A stretch of DNA of 64,000 nt, taken from NCBI GenBank assembly GCA_035651635.1, contig DASRFK010000152.1:23771-87770 (forward strand), in the 5' to 3' direction. A model generated the notes under the pieces. The model had not been told where the DNA came from and ran no database searches. It saw only the letters and a list, made by a program, of their open reading frames with translations. Below are positions 17,284 through 27,298 of this stretch, piece by piece (position 1 is the stretch's first letter; each line of letters opens with the position of its first letter). Source of the stretch: JANXQE01 sp035651635 (lineage in GTDB: Bacteria > Verrucomicrobiota > Verrucomicrobiia > Limisphaerales > UBA8199). A program made the translations under genes and the position numbers.

Positions 17284-19565
17284 ATGAGAATGAATTCGTT
17301 TCCCATTGTCCTTATCCTCCTTTCAATTGCTACCACTGCGATGGCCTCTCCAAGCGACGGCAATTCGTTCATTGCCGGGAATGACGTGATTTGGATGACG
17401 CTCGGCACCAATGAAAACGATTCGATGCCGATTGGCAACGGCGATTTAACGGCGAATGTTTGGACCGAGCAAAACGGGAGTATTGTATTGCTGATTGCGA
17501 AAACAGATGCTTGGAGTGAAAATGGGCAACTGCTTAAGCTTGGCCGGGTACGTGTCGATCTGGATCCCAATCCGTTTAGAAGTTCAGCCTCATTTGCCCA
17601 GACTTTGAAATTGGAAACCGGTGAGGTGGAACTCCGAGCAGGGAGCAATCTCGCCCGCATTTGGGTGGATGCGAATAACCCGGTGGTGCACGTGCAAGTT
17701 CAAACCGAATCTCCCGGCCTGGTGAAAGCCACATCTGAAGTCTGGAGGACAAACGAATTTAGTTTCGATACTCGAGCTATTGATCGAACCGGATTGGGAT
17801 TCTTTGAATGGGGAGGTTACCCTGACAGTTTAACATTCTATCCGGATACCATTCTCCAGTCAAAAGGCAACCGAGTGTCCTCGTGCCATTTTAATACGCA
17901 TAGCATTTACCCAATGGTTTTTGAAAAAGAGCACTTGGGATCATTGTTGCCTAACTATCCGGATCCACTAATGCACCGCTGCTTCGGCCTCACCATGAAA
18001 GGAGACAATCTGGTAAGCAGCGATAATCAGACGTTAAAATCGTTGAAGGCTTCCAACTCACAACAGGTTGATATTTATGCGCTCACCGAGCAAACGGAAT
18101 CGCCCGAGGTCTGGCGTGCTGATCTGGACAAGAAAATTAAGAGGATTGATGCGATTAAAATAAGCAAAGCCTGGACGGCGCATGAGAATTGGTGGAAAGA
18201 ATTTTGGAATCGTAGTTGGATTAACGTGACGAGTACACCGGATACGGGAAAAGTTACCCAGGGCTACGCTGTGCAGCGCTTCATGACCGCGTGCGCGGGT
18301 CGGGGGGCGCAGCCGATCAAGTTTAACGAGACCGCGTTCACGGTGGGCCATGATCTGCCGCCGGGCACGGTTCCGACCGGGGCAAACCATGATCCCGATT
18401 ACCGAGCATGGGGCGCATGTTTTTGGAACCAAGACACCCGCCTTATTTACTACCCTTTGATCGCAGCAGGGGACTATGACTTGCTCGAGCCTTGGTTTGA
18501 TTTGTATTTGAAAGCGCTGCCGTTGGAGAAGGATCGGACACGGGTTTACTACCACCACGATGGGGCGTATTTTCCCGAAACAATGTATTTCTGGGGCTTG
18601 CCCAACCTTCATGATTTCGGTTTCAACAATCCCACCGTGGAATTGAGAGCCCATGGGTGCGCTACCATATTCAGGGCACGCTCGAAATCATCACGCAAAT
18701 GCTCGATGTCTACGACAACTCCCAGGACTCGCGCTATGCCAAGGAACTTGTTCCTTTTGCTGACGCCATTGTCACCTTCTATGCGAGCCACTGGCCGCGC
18801 GATTCCAAGGGCAAAATCCACATGGCACCAGTTCAATCGTTGGAAACGTATGAAGTGGACGCAGTCAATCCCACACCTGATATTGCCGGACTAAAAAGCG
18901 TCATTCCGCGACTGTTGGCTTTGCCCAAAAACTTCACCTCGTCAGAGAAGCGAGACTATTGGGCCAAGACCCTCGAGGATTTGCCGCCGCTTCCAATGGG
19001 CAAAACCGCGCGCGGCAAGTTGCCTCCCGATGGCGTCGGCGATGCCGATGGCCGCCTCACCGTTCTGCCCGCCGAAAAATACGGTGCAACCCACAATAGC
19101 GAAAACCCTGAACTCTATGTGGCCTATCCCTATCGCCTCTATGGTGTGGGCAAAGGTGATCTCAAACTGGCACGGGACACTTACAATGCCCGGCGGTTTC
19201 CAATGGATAGAGGCTGGGGGCAGGATGGCACGCAGGCCGCGATCCTGGGCCTGACCAAGGAGGCTCAGAGGGTCGTCGTGAGAGAGTTTACCGCTTACGG
19301 GCGCCAGCGGTTTCGTTGGTTTTGGGATCCTGAGTGCGGCGGCTCGGGCATGATCACGCTTCAATTGATGTTGATGCAATGCGACGGCAAACGCATCCTG
19401 TTGCTGCCCGCTTGGCCGGCTGAGTGGACCGCCGATTTCAAACTCCACGCGCCCTATCAAACGACGGTGGAAGGCCACGTCGAAAACGGCAAGATTACAC
19501 ATCTGCAGGTCACGCCGAAATCGAGGGCCAAAGACGTAATCATTGAGCCAGTTGGCAGCTCTTAA
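17284..19565 (+). pseudogene. DUF5703-type secreted glycosidase, interrupted by a frameshift
   Basis: A signal peptide (SFPIVLILLSIATTAMA) is followed by the DUF5703 start: NENDSMPIGNGDLTANVW and 'KTDAWSENGQLLKLGRVRVD'. The frame runs normally to about 18645, then becomes nonsense; the protein resumes at once in the next frame with 'VRYHIQGTLEIITQMLDVYD', an (alpha/alpha)6-barrel glycosidase sequence, and continues to 19565. A single missing base near 18640-18657 explains this, as a real mutation or a sequencing error. If repaired it would be ~760 residues. A short degenerate copy of its 18931-19034 part lies at 25143-25246. Confidence 0.75.
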
Positions 19566-19764
19566 TGCTGTCGCCCCTGGCCTCGACAAAAAATCACCGC
19601 GGGAATGCTTTGCAAATTCGGTATCGGGCCAGTTTGGTTTGGCGGTTATAGTGGTTCACGAAAACCGCGTTGCCACCAGACCCCAGGAAGCACACAACAC
19701 TTTGTTCAACTACAGCCGGGCGAGTGAATTATCCTGAACATCAAGCGATGAGGCTTTTTGAATT

Positions 19765-21339
19765 ATGAAAAATGCGAGTTCTCAAATAACCAGGGGGGCA
19801 AAACTCCTTGCCATGGTGGCGGTCGTCTTCTCGGTGTGTAGTTGCGTAGGAACCATGCAAGGGGCCGAAGCGACCTTCGATGGCGGCAAGAGCACCTGGC
19901 ATGACGGGTTCGTCCGCTACGACTTCACCATGGATGACGAAACCTTGGCCGTGACTCCTTTCACGAGGCCGGAAAAAGAAGGCTTTGCGGTTGGCACTCC
20001 GGCCAAGGGTCAGCGGCGCTGCATCGTGGTCGTTCCAAACAAGCCGGCGCCCGGCAATCCTTGGTCGTGGCGAGGCTGTTATTGGGACCACCAACCCCAG
20101 GCCGAGGTGGAATTGCTGCACCGTGGTTTTTACATTGCGTTCATTACGCCCGATCCGGGCAGGCAGTATCCGGGCAAGCAGTGGGACGCCTGGTACGCCT
20201 ACCTCACGGAGAAACACGGGCTTTCCAAGAAACCGGCCTTCGTTGGCATGAGCAAAGGCGGGGTGAATGAATACACCTGGACAACCTCGAACCCGGACAA
20301 AGTCTCGTGCATCTACGCCGACAATCCCGGGATCTACCCGGAGGATATTTTGAGACTTGGTGAACTGATCAAGCACGACGTGCCCCTGCTGAACGTCTGC
20401 GGCACCCTCGATTTTGTCCTGGAGAAAAACACGAAAGTCATCGAGAACATCTATCATCAGGGCGGCGGCCGGATCAGCATCATGATTAAAGAAGGCACCG
20501 GCCATCATCCGCACAGTTTGATCGATCCCAAGCCCATTGCCGACTTCATTGAACAGCACGTTCAGCCGGACACCACGCCCCGGCCCGAGATCGTGGACGA
20601 CACGTTTACCAAATCCCATTATTATAGTACCGAGAATTCTTATATTTACCTCCCCAAAGAAGATACATACGCCGCCTGCCGGGGGCCGCAATTCACGCCG
20701 TGCTACGACCGTTACGACAAGGCTGGCAAGTCATCGTTTGGAGTCACCGGTATGGCGGTGCTCGTGCCGAAGACTGAGGCGACTGGGAAGCCTTGGGTCT
20801 TCCGGGCGGATCGCATCGGACCGGATGCCTCAGCTCTTGATCTGGCCCTGCTGGCCAAGGGGTACTACATCGTGGCTGCTCCCATTTTGGGGGGAGGGCC
20901 GGTTCGAGCGGAGTGGGACGCCGTCTATAAGAACATGACCGACCACGGCTTTTCCAGGAAACCCGCCATGATAGGTGTCGGCGCGGGAGCCGGGGAAGCC
21001 TACGCCTGGGCCATCCAGAACCCCGACAAAGTTTCCTGTATTTACGGGGAGAACCCCGCCCTGCGCAGCATCATGTCGGGCAACCTGCCGCCGTTGGATG
21101 ATGCAAAAAAGCGGTTGGTGGACAATCTAGCTCCGCTGGCCAAAGCGGGCGTGCCGATCCTGCACGTTTGCGGGAGCCTCGATCCATGGCTCGACCGCGA
21201 CACGCGGGTGGCAGAGAAGAAATACAAGGAACTCGGCGGAAATTTCACGGTGATCATCAGACAGGGCGAGGGCCATTTTGCGATCGGGCAGCAGGATCCG
21301 AAGCCGGTGGTGGATTTCATCGACGCGAAAGCTAATTGA
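19765..21339 (+). CDS. Tandem-duplicated secreted alpha/beta-hydrolase
   Basis: 524 residues with a lipoprotein-like signal (VAVVFSVCSCVG). Two homologous halves follow. The first has the nucleophile elbow GMSKGGVNEY, strand LLNVCGTLDFVLEKNTKV and His in EGTGHHPHSL. The second has the matching ILHVCGSLDPWLDRDTRV and GEGHFAIGQQDPKP, but its elbow reads GVGAGAGEAY, with Ala where the catalytic Ser should be. So the first domain is probably active and the second inactive. It is likely an exported esterase within the carbohydrate locus. It starts a run of three same-strand genes with short gaps. Confidence 0.85.
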   Translation: MKNASSQITRGAKLLAMVAVVFSVCSCVGTMQGAEATFDGGKSTWHDGFVRYDFTMDDETLAVTPFTRPEKEGFAVGTPAKGQRRCIVVVPNKPAPGNPWSWRGCYWDHQPQAEVELLHRGFYIAFITPDPGRQYPGKQWDAWYAYLTEKHGLSKKPAFVGMSKGGVNEYTWTTSNPDKVSCIYADNPGIYPEDILRLGELIKHDVPLLNVCGTLDFVLEKNTKVIENIYHQGGGRISIMIKEGTGHHPHSLIDPKPIADFIEQHVQPDTTPRPEIVDDTFTKSHYYSTENSYIYLPKEDTYAACRGPQFTPCYDRYDKAGKSSFGVTGMAVLVPKTEATGKPWVFRADRIGPDASALDLALLAKGYYIVAAPILGGGPVRAEWDAVYKNMTDHGFSRKPAMIGVGAGAGEAYAWAIQNPDKVSCIYGENPALRSIMSGNLPPLDDAKKRLVDNLAPLAKAGVPILHVCGSLDPWLDRDTRVAEKKYKELGGNFTVIIRQGEGHFAIGQQDPKPVVDFIDAKAN

Positions 21340-21346
21340 ATTGATC

Positions 21347-22741
21347 ATGAACAAATTGCGATTCGGAAACTCCTTGGTACTCGTCCTTGGCCTGATCAGC
21401 TTCGCGGGTAGAACGCACGGAGCGGGTCAATATTTGAAGATTGATTATCCCGCCTCGACCGCCGCAAACGAATTGCAGGTGGCCGTTACCTACACGCTCT
21501 GGATTCCCGACGGTGTGAGAACGATTCGCGGCATCATTGTTCATCAGCACGGCGCGGGAACCACTGCATCCATCGAAGGTTCCACCGCCGCCTTAGATTT
21601 GCACTGGCAGGCGCTGGCCAAGAAGTGGGACTGCGCGCTCTGGGCTTCGAGTTATCATGTACAGAATGAAAAAATCGACACGTCTCCCGGAGCTTCGGAA
21701 TTATGGTTCGATCCGCGTAATGGTTCGGAGAAAACTTTTCTCAAGGCGCTTGGTGAATTCGCCAGCCAGGCCGGTCATCCGGAGATCGACAAGGTGCCGT
21801 GGGCGTTGTGGGGCCATTCGGGCGGCGGCATCTGGGCGGACGTGATGACCGCACTGCACCCGGACCGGGTCGTGGCGGTGTGGATGCGCTCGGGTTCGTC
21901 GCTCATGTTCCTCTCCCACCCGGAGTTCACCGACCACGAAGTGCCCGCCTCCGTTTACGGAATTCCCATGATGACGAATCCGGGGGTGAAGGAAAAACCC
22001 AAGCAACCGCTGCCAGATCCAGACACGCGCACCGCTGCGGAGAAGATGAAGGGGCCGTGGCTGGGCAACATCGCGACGTTCAAGGCATACCGCGCCCACG
22101 GAGGACTCATCGGATTCGCGCCCGACCCGCTCACCGGCCATGAGTGCGGCGATTCGCGCTATCTCGCCATCCCATTTCTCGATGCCTGTCTGGCGATGCG
22201 ATTGCCGGACAAAGGCAGCAAGGACCAAACGCTCAAGCCGATGGACACGAGCAAGGCGTGGCTGGCGCCGTTGTTCGGCGACGAAGCGAAACCAGCGGCG
22301 GATTTCAAAGGTAACCCGGCCGAAGCGGTCTGGTTGCCGAATGAAGCGGTGGCCAAAGCATGGATGGAATACGTGAAGACCGGCTCGACAAGCGACACAA
22401 CGCCGCCACCGGCTCCGTTCCACGTGCACGTGTCGGCGAAGGGTGAGCAAGGAACCGAAATCGTCTGGAGTGCCGAGGCGGATGTCGAGAGCGGCATTGG
22501 CGGCTTCATTGTGCTGCGCGACGGACAGGAACTGGCGAAGCTGCCGGAGAAGCCGGTGGGCAAATTCGGACGCCCGTTGTTCCAGTCCATGACGTATCAC
22601 GACACACCGAGCCAGCCGTTGCCTCAGATGCGTTATGTGGACAAATCGGCCAAGGCGGGCGAAAAACACGGCTATTCCATCGTCAGCGTCAACAGCGTTG
22701 GACTGAAATCTCTGCCTTCGGTCGCGGCGTCCGTGCAGTGA
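21347..22741 (+). CDS. Secreted alpha/beta-hydrolase with C-terminal Fn3-like domain
   Basis: 464 residues from ATG at 21347, seven bases after the previous stop codon. The signal peptide is NSLVLVLGLISFAGRTHGAG. The hydrolase fold begins YTLWIPDGVRTIRGIIVHQHGAG and has the nucleophile elbow WGHSGGGIWADV. A 'TGHECGDSRYLAIPF' segment may supply the His. Residues ~345-464 form a beta-sandwich, probably fibronectin type III ('WSAEADVESGIGGFIVLRDG'). It is likely a periplasmic carbohydrate esterase acting with the GH92 enzyme downstream. Confidence 0.85.
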   Translation: MNKLRFGNSLVLVLGLISFAGRTHGAGQYLKIDYPASTAANELQVAVTYTLWIPDGVRTIRGIIVHQHGAGTTASIEGSTAALDLHWQALAKKWDCALWASSYHVQNEKIDTSPGASELWFDPRNGSEKTFLKALGEFASQAGHPEIDKVPWALWGHSGGGIWADVMTALHPDRVVAVWMRSGSSLMFLSHPEFTDHEVPASVYGIPMMTNPGVKEKPKQPLPDPDTRTAAEKMKGPWLGNIATFKAYRAHGGLIGFAPDPLTGHECGDSRYLAIPFLDACLAMRLPDKGSKDQTLKPMDTSKAWLAPLFGDEAKPAADFKGNPAEAVWLPNEAVAKAWMEYVKTGSTSDTTPPPAPFHVHVSAKGEQGTEIVWSAEADVESGIGGFIVLRDGQELAKLPEKPVGKFGRPLFQSMTYHDTPSQPLPQMRYVDKSAKAGEKHGYSIVSVNSVGLKSLPSVAASVQ

Positions 22742-22792
22742 CGATGAGGATCGCATATCGGCCAGTACGGCGTTGCCAAGAAGGGAACCGCA

Positions 22793-25099
22793 ATGAGCAG
22801 TTTATTAAGATTAGCAAACACGTCGATTCGAGCTTTTGCCGTCCTGGCATTTGCGCTAAGTACCAGCGCCCAGCAGAACAAAGAGCCGGTAGACTACGTC
22901 AACCCTAATATTGGCGGGATCGGTCAATTGCTGTCGGCGACCTCTCCCAACGTCATAATGCCATACGGCATGATGCGGATCTCTCCGATTACTACGCCGG
23001 GAATCACAGACCGGTATCTGGCCGATAAGATCTACGGGTTTCCCGCCGGAGGAATGACCCTGATGCCAATGACCGGGTCTGCGGAGACCGATCCGGCTAA
23101 GTCCGCTTCGATGTACGACCATGATCTGGAGACGGTCACGCCTTACTACTATGCAGCGATCCTGGAGAAATACGACACCAGAGTGGAATACACGGTAAGC
23201 GCGCACGCCGCTTATTACCGCCTCACGTTCCCTGCAGGTGCGGTGGCGCATGTGCGGTTCAGCGTGCCGCAGAGCGGAAAGATCGACCTGACGAACAATA
23301 CCGCGCTGACCGGAAGCAGCGGAGGCGGCAGGGGTGGCAGGGGCGGCTACTTCTATGCGGAGTTCTCAAGACCTGTTTCCTCTTTCCGGACCTTGACCAA
23401 CGTGCCGCTTTCGCGGGGGCGCGGACAAGGGGGAAGCGGTGGCCTCGGAATCATGGTGGACCCTTCGCCGGACCAGGCCAGACAGGTTGGCATACGCATC
23501 GGCATCTCCAGTATCAGCCTGGATCAGGCGTGCCAGAACCTGCATCGCGAGATCCCGGCATGGGACTTCAATCGGGCGCAGGCTCATGCGCGTACGACCT
23601 GGAATCGGGCGTTGGGCAAAATCAGAGTGAAGGGAGGAACCGAAGACCAGCGCACCATCTTCTACACCTCCCTCTACCGGGTGTTGACGAGTGTTTCCGA
23701 CGTGACTGAGGACGGCAAGTATTACGGTTCTTTTGACCAGCAGGTACACGCGGCGGACGGCCACGGTTTTTATCCGATTGGCGCCGGCGCCGCAATGTGG
23801 GGCAATTATCGTTCGCTCGAGCCGCTGCACTTGCTCCTGGATCCGCAGGAACAGGTCGATCTGGTACGTTCTTTCCTGACGCTTTACGAACGAACGGGCC
23901 GGATGATGGCCATTAATCGCGGGCTGAGCGGCCATCACATAATAGCGGTGGCTCTCGATGCTTACATGAAAGGCTACCGCGATTTCGATGTGGCCAAGGC
24001 TTATGAGGCATTCAAGAAGATGCAGATGGAAGAGACTTTCCTGCCCTGGCGGGATGTCCCGCAAACTTCGCTGGACCGGGTGTATCTGGAAAAGGGGTTT
24101 TTTCCCGCGCTGAAGAAGGGCGAGAAGGAGACGGTCAAAGAGGTCCATCCATTCGAGCGGCGTCAGGCGGTCGCGGTAACGCTGGAAACCGCTTACGACG
24201 ACTGGTGCATGGCCGAGTGGGCCAAGGCGCTGAACAAGCAGGAAGATTATGAGTATTTCTGGAAGCGGGCGCACAATTATGAGAACGTATTCGACAAGCG
24301 GGTTGGTTTCATGGCGCCCAAGTCGGAGGACGGTAATTGGGTGCTCGACGAGAAGGAGTACAGCCCGATCTGGAGCGGAGGCCAAGGAGGACGGGAATAT
24401 TACACGGAAATGAACGGATGGATTTATACCTTCCACGTCCAACAGGATGTGGCTGGCCTGATCAACTTGATAGGTGGAAGAGACAAGTTTGTGGCCAAGC
24501 TGGACACCCTGTTTCAAGACCAATTCGAGGGATTTAGCGGTGCTCCAGAACCGTTCCGGGGAGGCGGTTCTAAATACTTCTTCCAGGCCCAGTTTCCGGA
24601 CATGACGGGCTTGATCGGGCAGTATGCGCAGGGCAACGAGCCGGCCTTTCACATTCCCTACCTGTACAACTATGCCGGTGCGCCTTGGATGACGCAGCGC
24701 CGGGTGCGCGACATCATGAAGATCTGGTTCGATGCCGGGCCGCGGGGCATCAGCGGAGACGAAGACAATGGAGAGGAGTCTTCATGGTACGTGTTCAGTG
24801 CCATGGGCTTCTTCACGGTCTGCCCGGGCCGTCCGGTCTATGACATCGGCAGTCCGATCTTCGAGGAAACAAGGCTCACGCTGGCGGGAGGAAAGGTCTT
24901 CACGATAACGGCCCGGAATGTCACGGCGGCCAACAAGTATATTCAATCTGCTACGATCAACGGCAAACCGCTCAACAAGCCGTGGTTTGAGCACTCGGAT
25001 ATGGTGAACGGAGGCACGCTGGTTCTCAAGATGGGGCCGCGCCCGAATACCGCGTGGGGGAGCGCGCCAGGGGCCTCGCCGCCCTCGATGTCACATTGA
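22793..25099 (+). CDS. GH92 family glycosidase (alpha-mannosidase-like)
   Basis: 768 residues, the usual GH92 length, with a signal peptide (AFAVLAFALSTSAQ). GH92 landmarks are present: VDYVNPNIGG at the mature N terminus, MPYGMMRISP, the FYTSLYRVL segment, and near the C terminus GDEDNGEESSWYVFSAMGFF, which carries the conserved catalytic-region acidic residues. GH92 enzymes are calcium-dependent exo-acting alpha-mannosidases. A Gly/Arg-rich insertion near residues 170-215 is unusual. It closes the carbohydrate gene run. Confidence 0.92.
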   Translation: MSSLLRLANTSIRAFAVLAFALSTSAQQNKEPVDYVNPNIGGIGQLLSATSPNVIMPYGMMRISPITTPGITDRYLADKIYGFPAGGMTLMPMTGSAETDPAKSASMYDHDLETVTPYYYAAILEKYDTRVEYTVSAHAAYYRLTFPAGAVAHVRFSVPQSGKIDLTNNTALTGSSGGGRGGRGGYFYAEFSRPVSSFRTLTNVPLSRGRGQGGSGGLGIMVDPSPDQARQVGIRIGISSISLDQACQNLHREIPAWDFNRAQAHARTTWNRALGKIRVKGGTEDQRTIFYTSLYRVLTSVSDVTEDGKYYGSFDQQVHAADGHGFYPIGAGAAMWGNYRSLEPLHLLLDPQEQVDLVRSFLTLYERTGRMMAINRGLSGHHIIAVALDAYMKGYRDFDVAKAYEAFKKMQMEETFLPWRDVPQTSLDRVYLEKGFFPALKKGEKETVKEVHPFERRQAVAVTLETAYDDWCMAEWAKALNKQEDYEYFWKRAHNYENVFDKRVGFMAPKSEDGNWVLDEKEYSPIWSGGQGGREYYTEMNGWIYTFHVQQDVAGLINLIGGRDKFVAKLDTLFQDQFEGFSGAPEPFRGGGSKYFFQAQFPDMTGLIGQYAQGNEPAFHIPYLYNYAGAPWMTQRRVRDIMKIWFDAGPRGISGDEDNGEESSWYVFSAMGFFTVCPGRPVYDIGSPIFEETRLTLAGGKVFTITARNVTAANKYIQSATINGKPLNKPWFEHSDMVNGGTLVLKMGPRPNTAWGSAPGASPPSMSH

Positions 25100-25142
25100 G
25101 GGGAAATCGCCTTACAACCCGCGGTCCATGACGTATCGTGAA

Positions 25143-25246
25143 ATTCACGTCATCAGAGAAGCGACTTTTGGGCCGAGACGCTCAATGATTTGCCGCCGAT
25201 TCCAATGGGCAAAACCGCGCGCGGCAAGTTGCCTCCCAATGGCGTA
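25143..25246 (+). pseudogene. Fragment copy of the DUF5703-type gene
   Basis: About 104 bp align base for base with 18931-19034 inside the DUF5703-type gene, including an identical ~30-bp core around 25200-25233. Nothing else of the gene is present. It lies directly after the GH92 gene. Confidence 0.7.
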
Positions 25247-25312
25247 GGGCTCTTCTCCAACAACCGGGCTAACATTGAACCGCACTTTTCCCCGCAGTCC
25301 TGCCGCCATAAT

Positions 25313-25544
25313 CTAACCCTTCTTTCCGGAGACCGGAGCTTCCGCTAACTTGCCCCCGACTTCGTGAATATAACACCACGTCCAGTGCTCGCCCGGCTCA
25401 ACCGAACGCATCACAGGATGGCGCGTCTCGTGGAAGTGCTTGGTCGCGTGGCGCCGTGGTGAGGAATCACAACAGCCGACGTGGCCACAAGTCAGGCATT
25501 CGCGCAAGTGTACCCACTGCGTGCCTACACCGAACTCCTCAGTG
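25313..25544 (-). pseudogene. Truncated UBP-type zinc finger protein
   Basis: The open frame reads 'TQWVHLRECLTCGHVGCCDS' then a His-rich 'HATKHFHETRHPV' and EPGEHWTWCY, the zinc ligands of a ZnF-UBP domain. The N-terminal part with the first Cys/His ligands is missing, because the frame begins just after a stop codon at 25545-25547. A TTG at 25507 could initiate a 64-residue protein, but it would lack a complete zinc site. Confidence 0.6.
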
Positions 25545-25661
25545 AATCACCGCGGCGCTTTGCGGCTCGTCTCGGCCACGCACGACCAACAACGGGTTTA
25601 GGCCAGCCCCATCACGTGACACCACGTGGGTCATTTCTTGGGGTTTGGTCTTCGGTTGCCG

Positions 25662-26285
25662 TTACCGCCCGAGCGCATACGTTGCCTGAGACAGACGCCT
25701 TTTCCTCCTCACCCTCCAGTCCCAAACCAAGCACAGGCTCATTATTAGAATCACGCCGATGACGACACCCAGCCGGTGTTGGTTAAAATCGGCGCCGACT
25801 CGCTTCCATTCTCCTCGCAGACAGTATCCCAAGGTCAAGAACAACGTAGACCAGACCAGGGCTCCGGAGCCGGCGAAAAGGATGAAAACTGGTAACCTTA
25901 CCTTGGAAGAACCGGCGATCAGAGCTGTAAGATGGCGCACGCCCGGCACAAAGTACCCGAGCAACAGTCCGCACTTGCCCACGCGGTGAAACCATTCGGT
26001 GGTTCGGTTCAGATGTTGCGGCGTGATTCCAACGTAGTGACCAAACCGATTTACAAACATTAGCCCAGCGGACCGTCCGATCAGATAGCTGATCAAGATC
26101 CCGGTCATGCACCCGAAACCCGCAGCCAGCAACGTGGGGAGCGGGGCCAACTGGCCGCGAGATACGAGATAACCAGCGAACAAAAGCGTGGTGTCTTCGG
26201 GCAAGGGAATTATCACACCGCCCGCTAAAACCACGAACAAACCGAGATAGCCATGCGAAGTACCCCATTCAACGAAACCATGCAT
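25662..26285 (-). CDS. DedA family membrane protein
   Basis: 207 residues with the DedA/SNARE-associated layout: an N-terminal reentrant region 'VIIPLPEDTTLLFAGYLVSR' with the conserved Pro and acidic residues, then 'GILISYLIGRSAGLMFVNRFG', and the signature GYFVPGVRHLTALIAGSSKV, followed by two C-terminal transmembrane helices. DedA proteins are inner-membrane lipid transporters or scramblases (undecaprenyl phosphate or phospholipid) important for envelope homeostasis. It stands alone between short intergenic regions. Confidence 0.92.
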   Translation of the reverse strand: MHGFVEWGTSHGYLGLFVVLAGGVIIPLPEDTTLLFAGYLVSRGQLAPLPTLLAAGFGCMTGILISYLIGRSAGLMFVNRFGHYVGITPQHLNRTTEWFHRVGKCGLLLGYFVPGVRHLTALIAGSSKVRLPVFILFAGSGALVWSTLFLTLGYCLRGEWKRVGADFNQHRLGVVIGVILIMSLCLVWDWRVRRKRRLSQATYALGR

Positions 26286-26595
26286 TGGCGCCTTTCTTAG
26301 CCACGCAAAGCGCTGACGGTTGCTTGGGCGGGTTGAACCGCCGCGAGCGCCACACTAAAAGATTTGAGCGGAGGAGGAGAATTGTAACAAGCGAAACCGT
26401 GTCAGGACGGAGCCGCGACTCCGTCGACTCAATGCGCTCGGCCTTTTCCACTCGATGATGGTCGTTCAAGGTCTGAATTAACGGCGTTACCTGTCTGTTT
26501 TAATGCGGTTGGGTTTACGGCATGTACCACTTGCCGTGCCGACACCGGCGGAATATCAGAAAACCCTTGTTTAATGGATCGTTCTTCATGCCTTG
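26286..26595. other. Intergenic region with a GACGGAG/CTCCGTC hairpin
   Basis: About 310 bases between the DedA start and the Dps stop. A perfect 7-bp inverted repeat around CCGCGA lies at 26406-26425. No reading frame with recognisable motifs was seen. Confidence 0.4.
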
Positions 26596-27117
26596 CTATT
26601 TAGTCGCCTGGGAGTGGGCTTCGACAAACCACAACCACTTATCAATGCCGCGAGAAATCTCGGTGAACATATCGGCCGTGTCGGCGTCGTCCAGTTCGTC
26701 TGCCTCATTGATCGTGTTGCGGGCGTCGTGTCCGAATGTCGAGAGCGCCCGAGCCACCGCCTCGACGTGAGACGCTCCATCCGCGATGTCGAGAGGATAC
26801 TCTTCTAAGCGGGAGCGGGAGGCCGCCACTCGTGCAGTTCCCTCGGCGATCCCACCCAATTGCACGATCCGTTCGGCGATCATATCCACATACGACTCTA
26901 CAGCCTCGTCAATCTGGTCAAACAATTGGTGAAGGCCTATGAAGTGAGGGCCCTTCACGTTCCAATGGGCCTGTTTCATTTGCGATTGAAGATCCACAGC
27001 GTCGGCCAGCCGTTGATTCATGAGTTTGTTCAGTTCCGCTCGCTTTGTTTGCGGAATGTCGTTCTCAGTCTCGTACATTTTCGGTGCTTCTTGCACGTCC
27101 TTATTCAGTGTTTTCAT
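26596..27117 (-). CDS. dps: Dps-family ferritin-like DNA protection protein
   Basis: 173 residues from ATG at 27117. The Dps ferroxidase signature is complete: QMKQAHWNVKGPHFIGLHQL then FDQIDEAVESYVDMIAERI, giving the His, Asp and Glu ligands of the inter-subunit iron site. The C-terminal helix ends 'SRGIDKWLWFVEAHSQ'. Dps forms a dodecameric shell that oxidises Fe(II) with peroxide and protects DNA under starvation or oxidative stress. Peroxiredoxin and thiol genes at 30-31 kb fit an oxidative-stress setting, although they are not in one operon. Confidence 0.95.
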   Translation of the reverse strand: MKTLNKDVQEAPKMYETENDIPQTKRAELNKLMNQRLADAVDLQSQMKQAHWNVKGPHFIGLHQLFDQIDEAVESYVDMIAERIVQLGGIAEGTARVAASRSRLEEYPLDIADGASHVEAVARALSTFGHDARNTINEADELDDADTADMFTEISRGIDKWLWFVEAHSQATK

Positions 27118-27155
27118 AATTTTGGTTTCAATTATCGATTGGTGATTCGGTCGGT

Positions 27156-27298
27156 TCACTCCACAAGATGGTGCAGCAATCGCCGTATAAGGTCCCTCGT
27201 CGGTTCATCCGTGAGGCTGCTCCCCGGTTGAATCAGCTCGGCGGCGTGGCCAATCATTACTTCCGGCTGGTTGAGGGCAAAAACATCGTCTGCTCTTC
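27156..27298 (-). pseudogene. Fragment of an FMN reductase gene, C-terminal end
   Basis: A frame ending at TGA 27156-27158 reads 'PEVMIGHAAELIQPGSSLTD' followed by EPTRDLIRRLLHHL, the usual end of NADPH-dependent FMN reductases. The catalytic core is absent; the frame begins next to the stop codon of the epimerase gene. Confidence 0.55.

Noticed and set aside
19741..20691. Minus-strand open frame of 316 codons
   Set aside because: Shadow of the tandem alpha/beta-hydrolase gene; no recognisable domain.
23366..24652. Long minus-strand open frame (428 codons)
   Set aside because: Antisense to the GH92 gene, which has clear family motifs throughout.
26268..26295. TTGGCGCC...TAGCC sequence near the DedA start
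   Set aside because: Eleven bases between GG and GC, and no enhancer repeats nearby.
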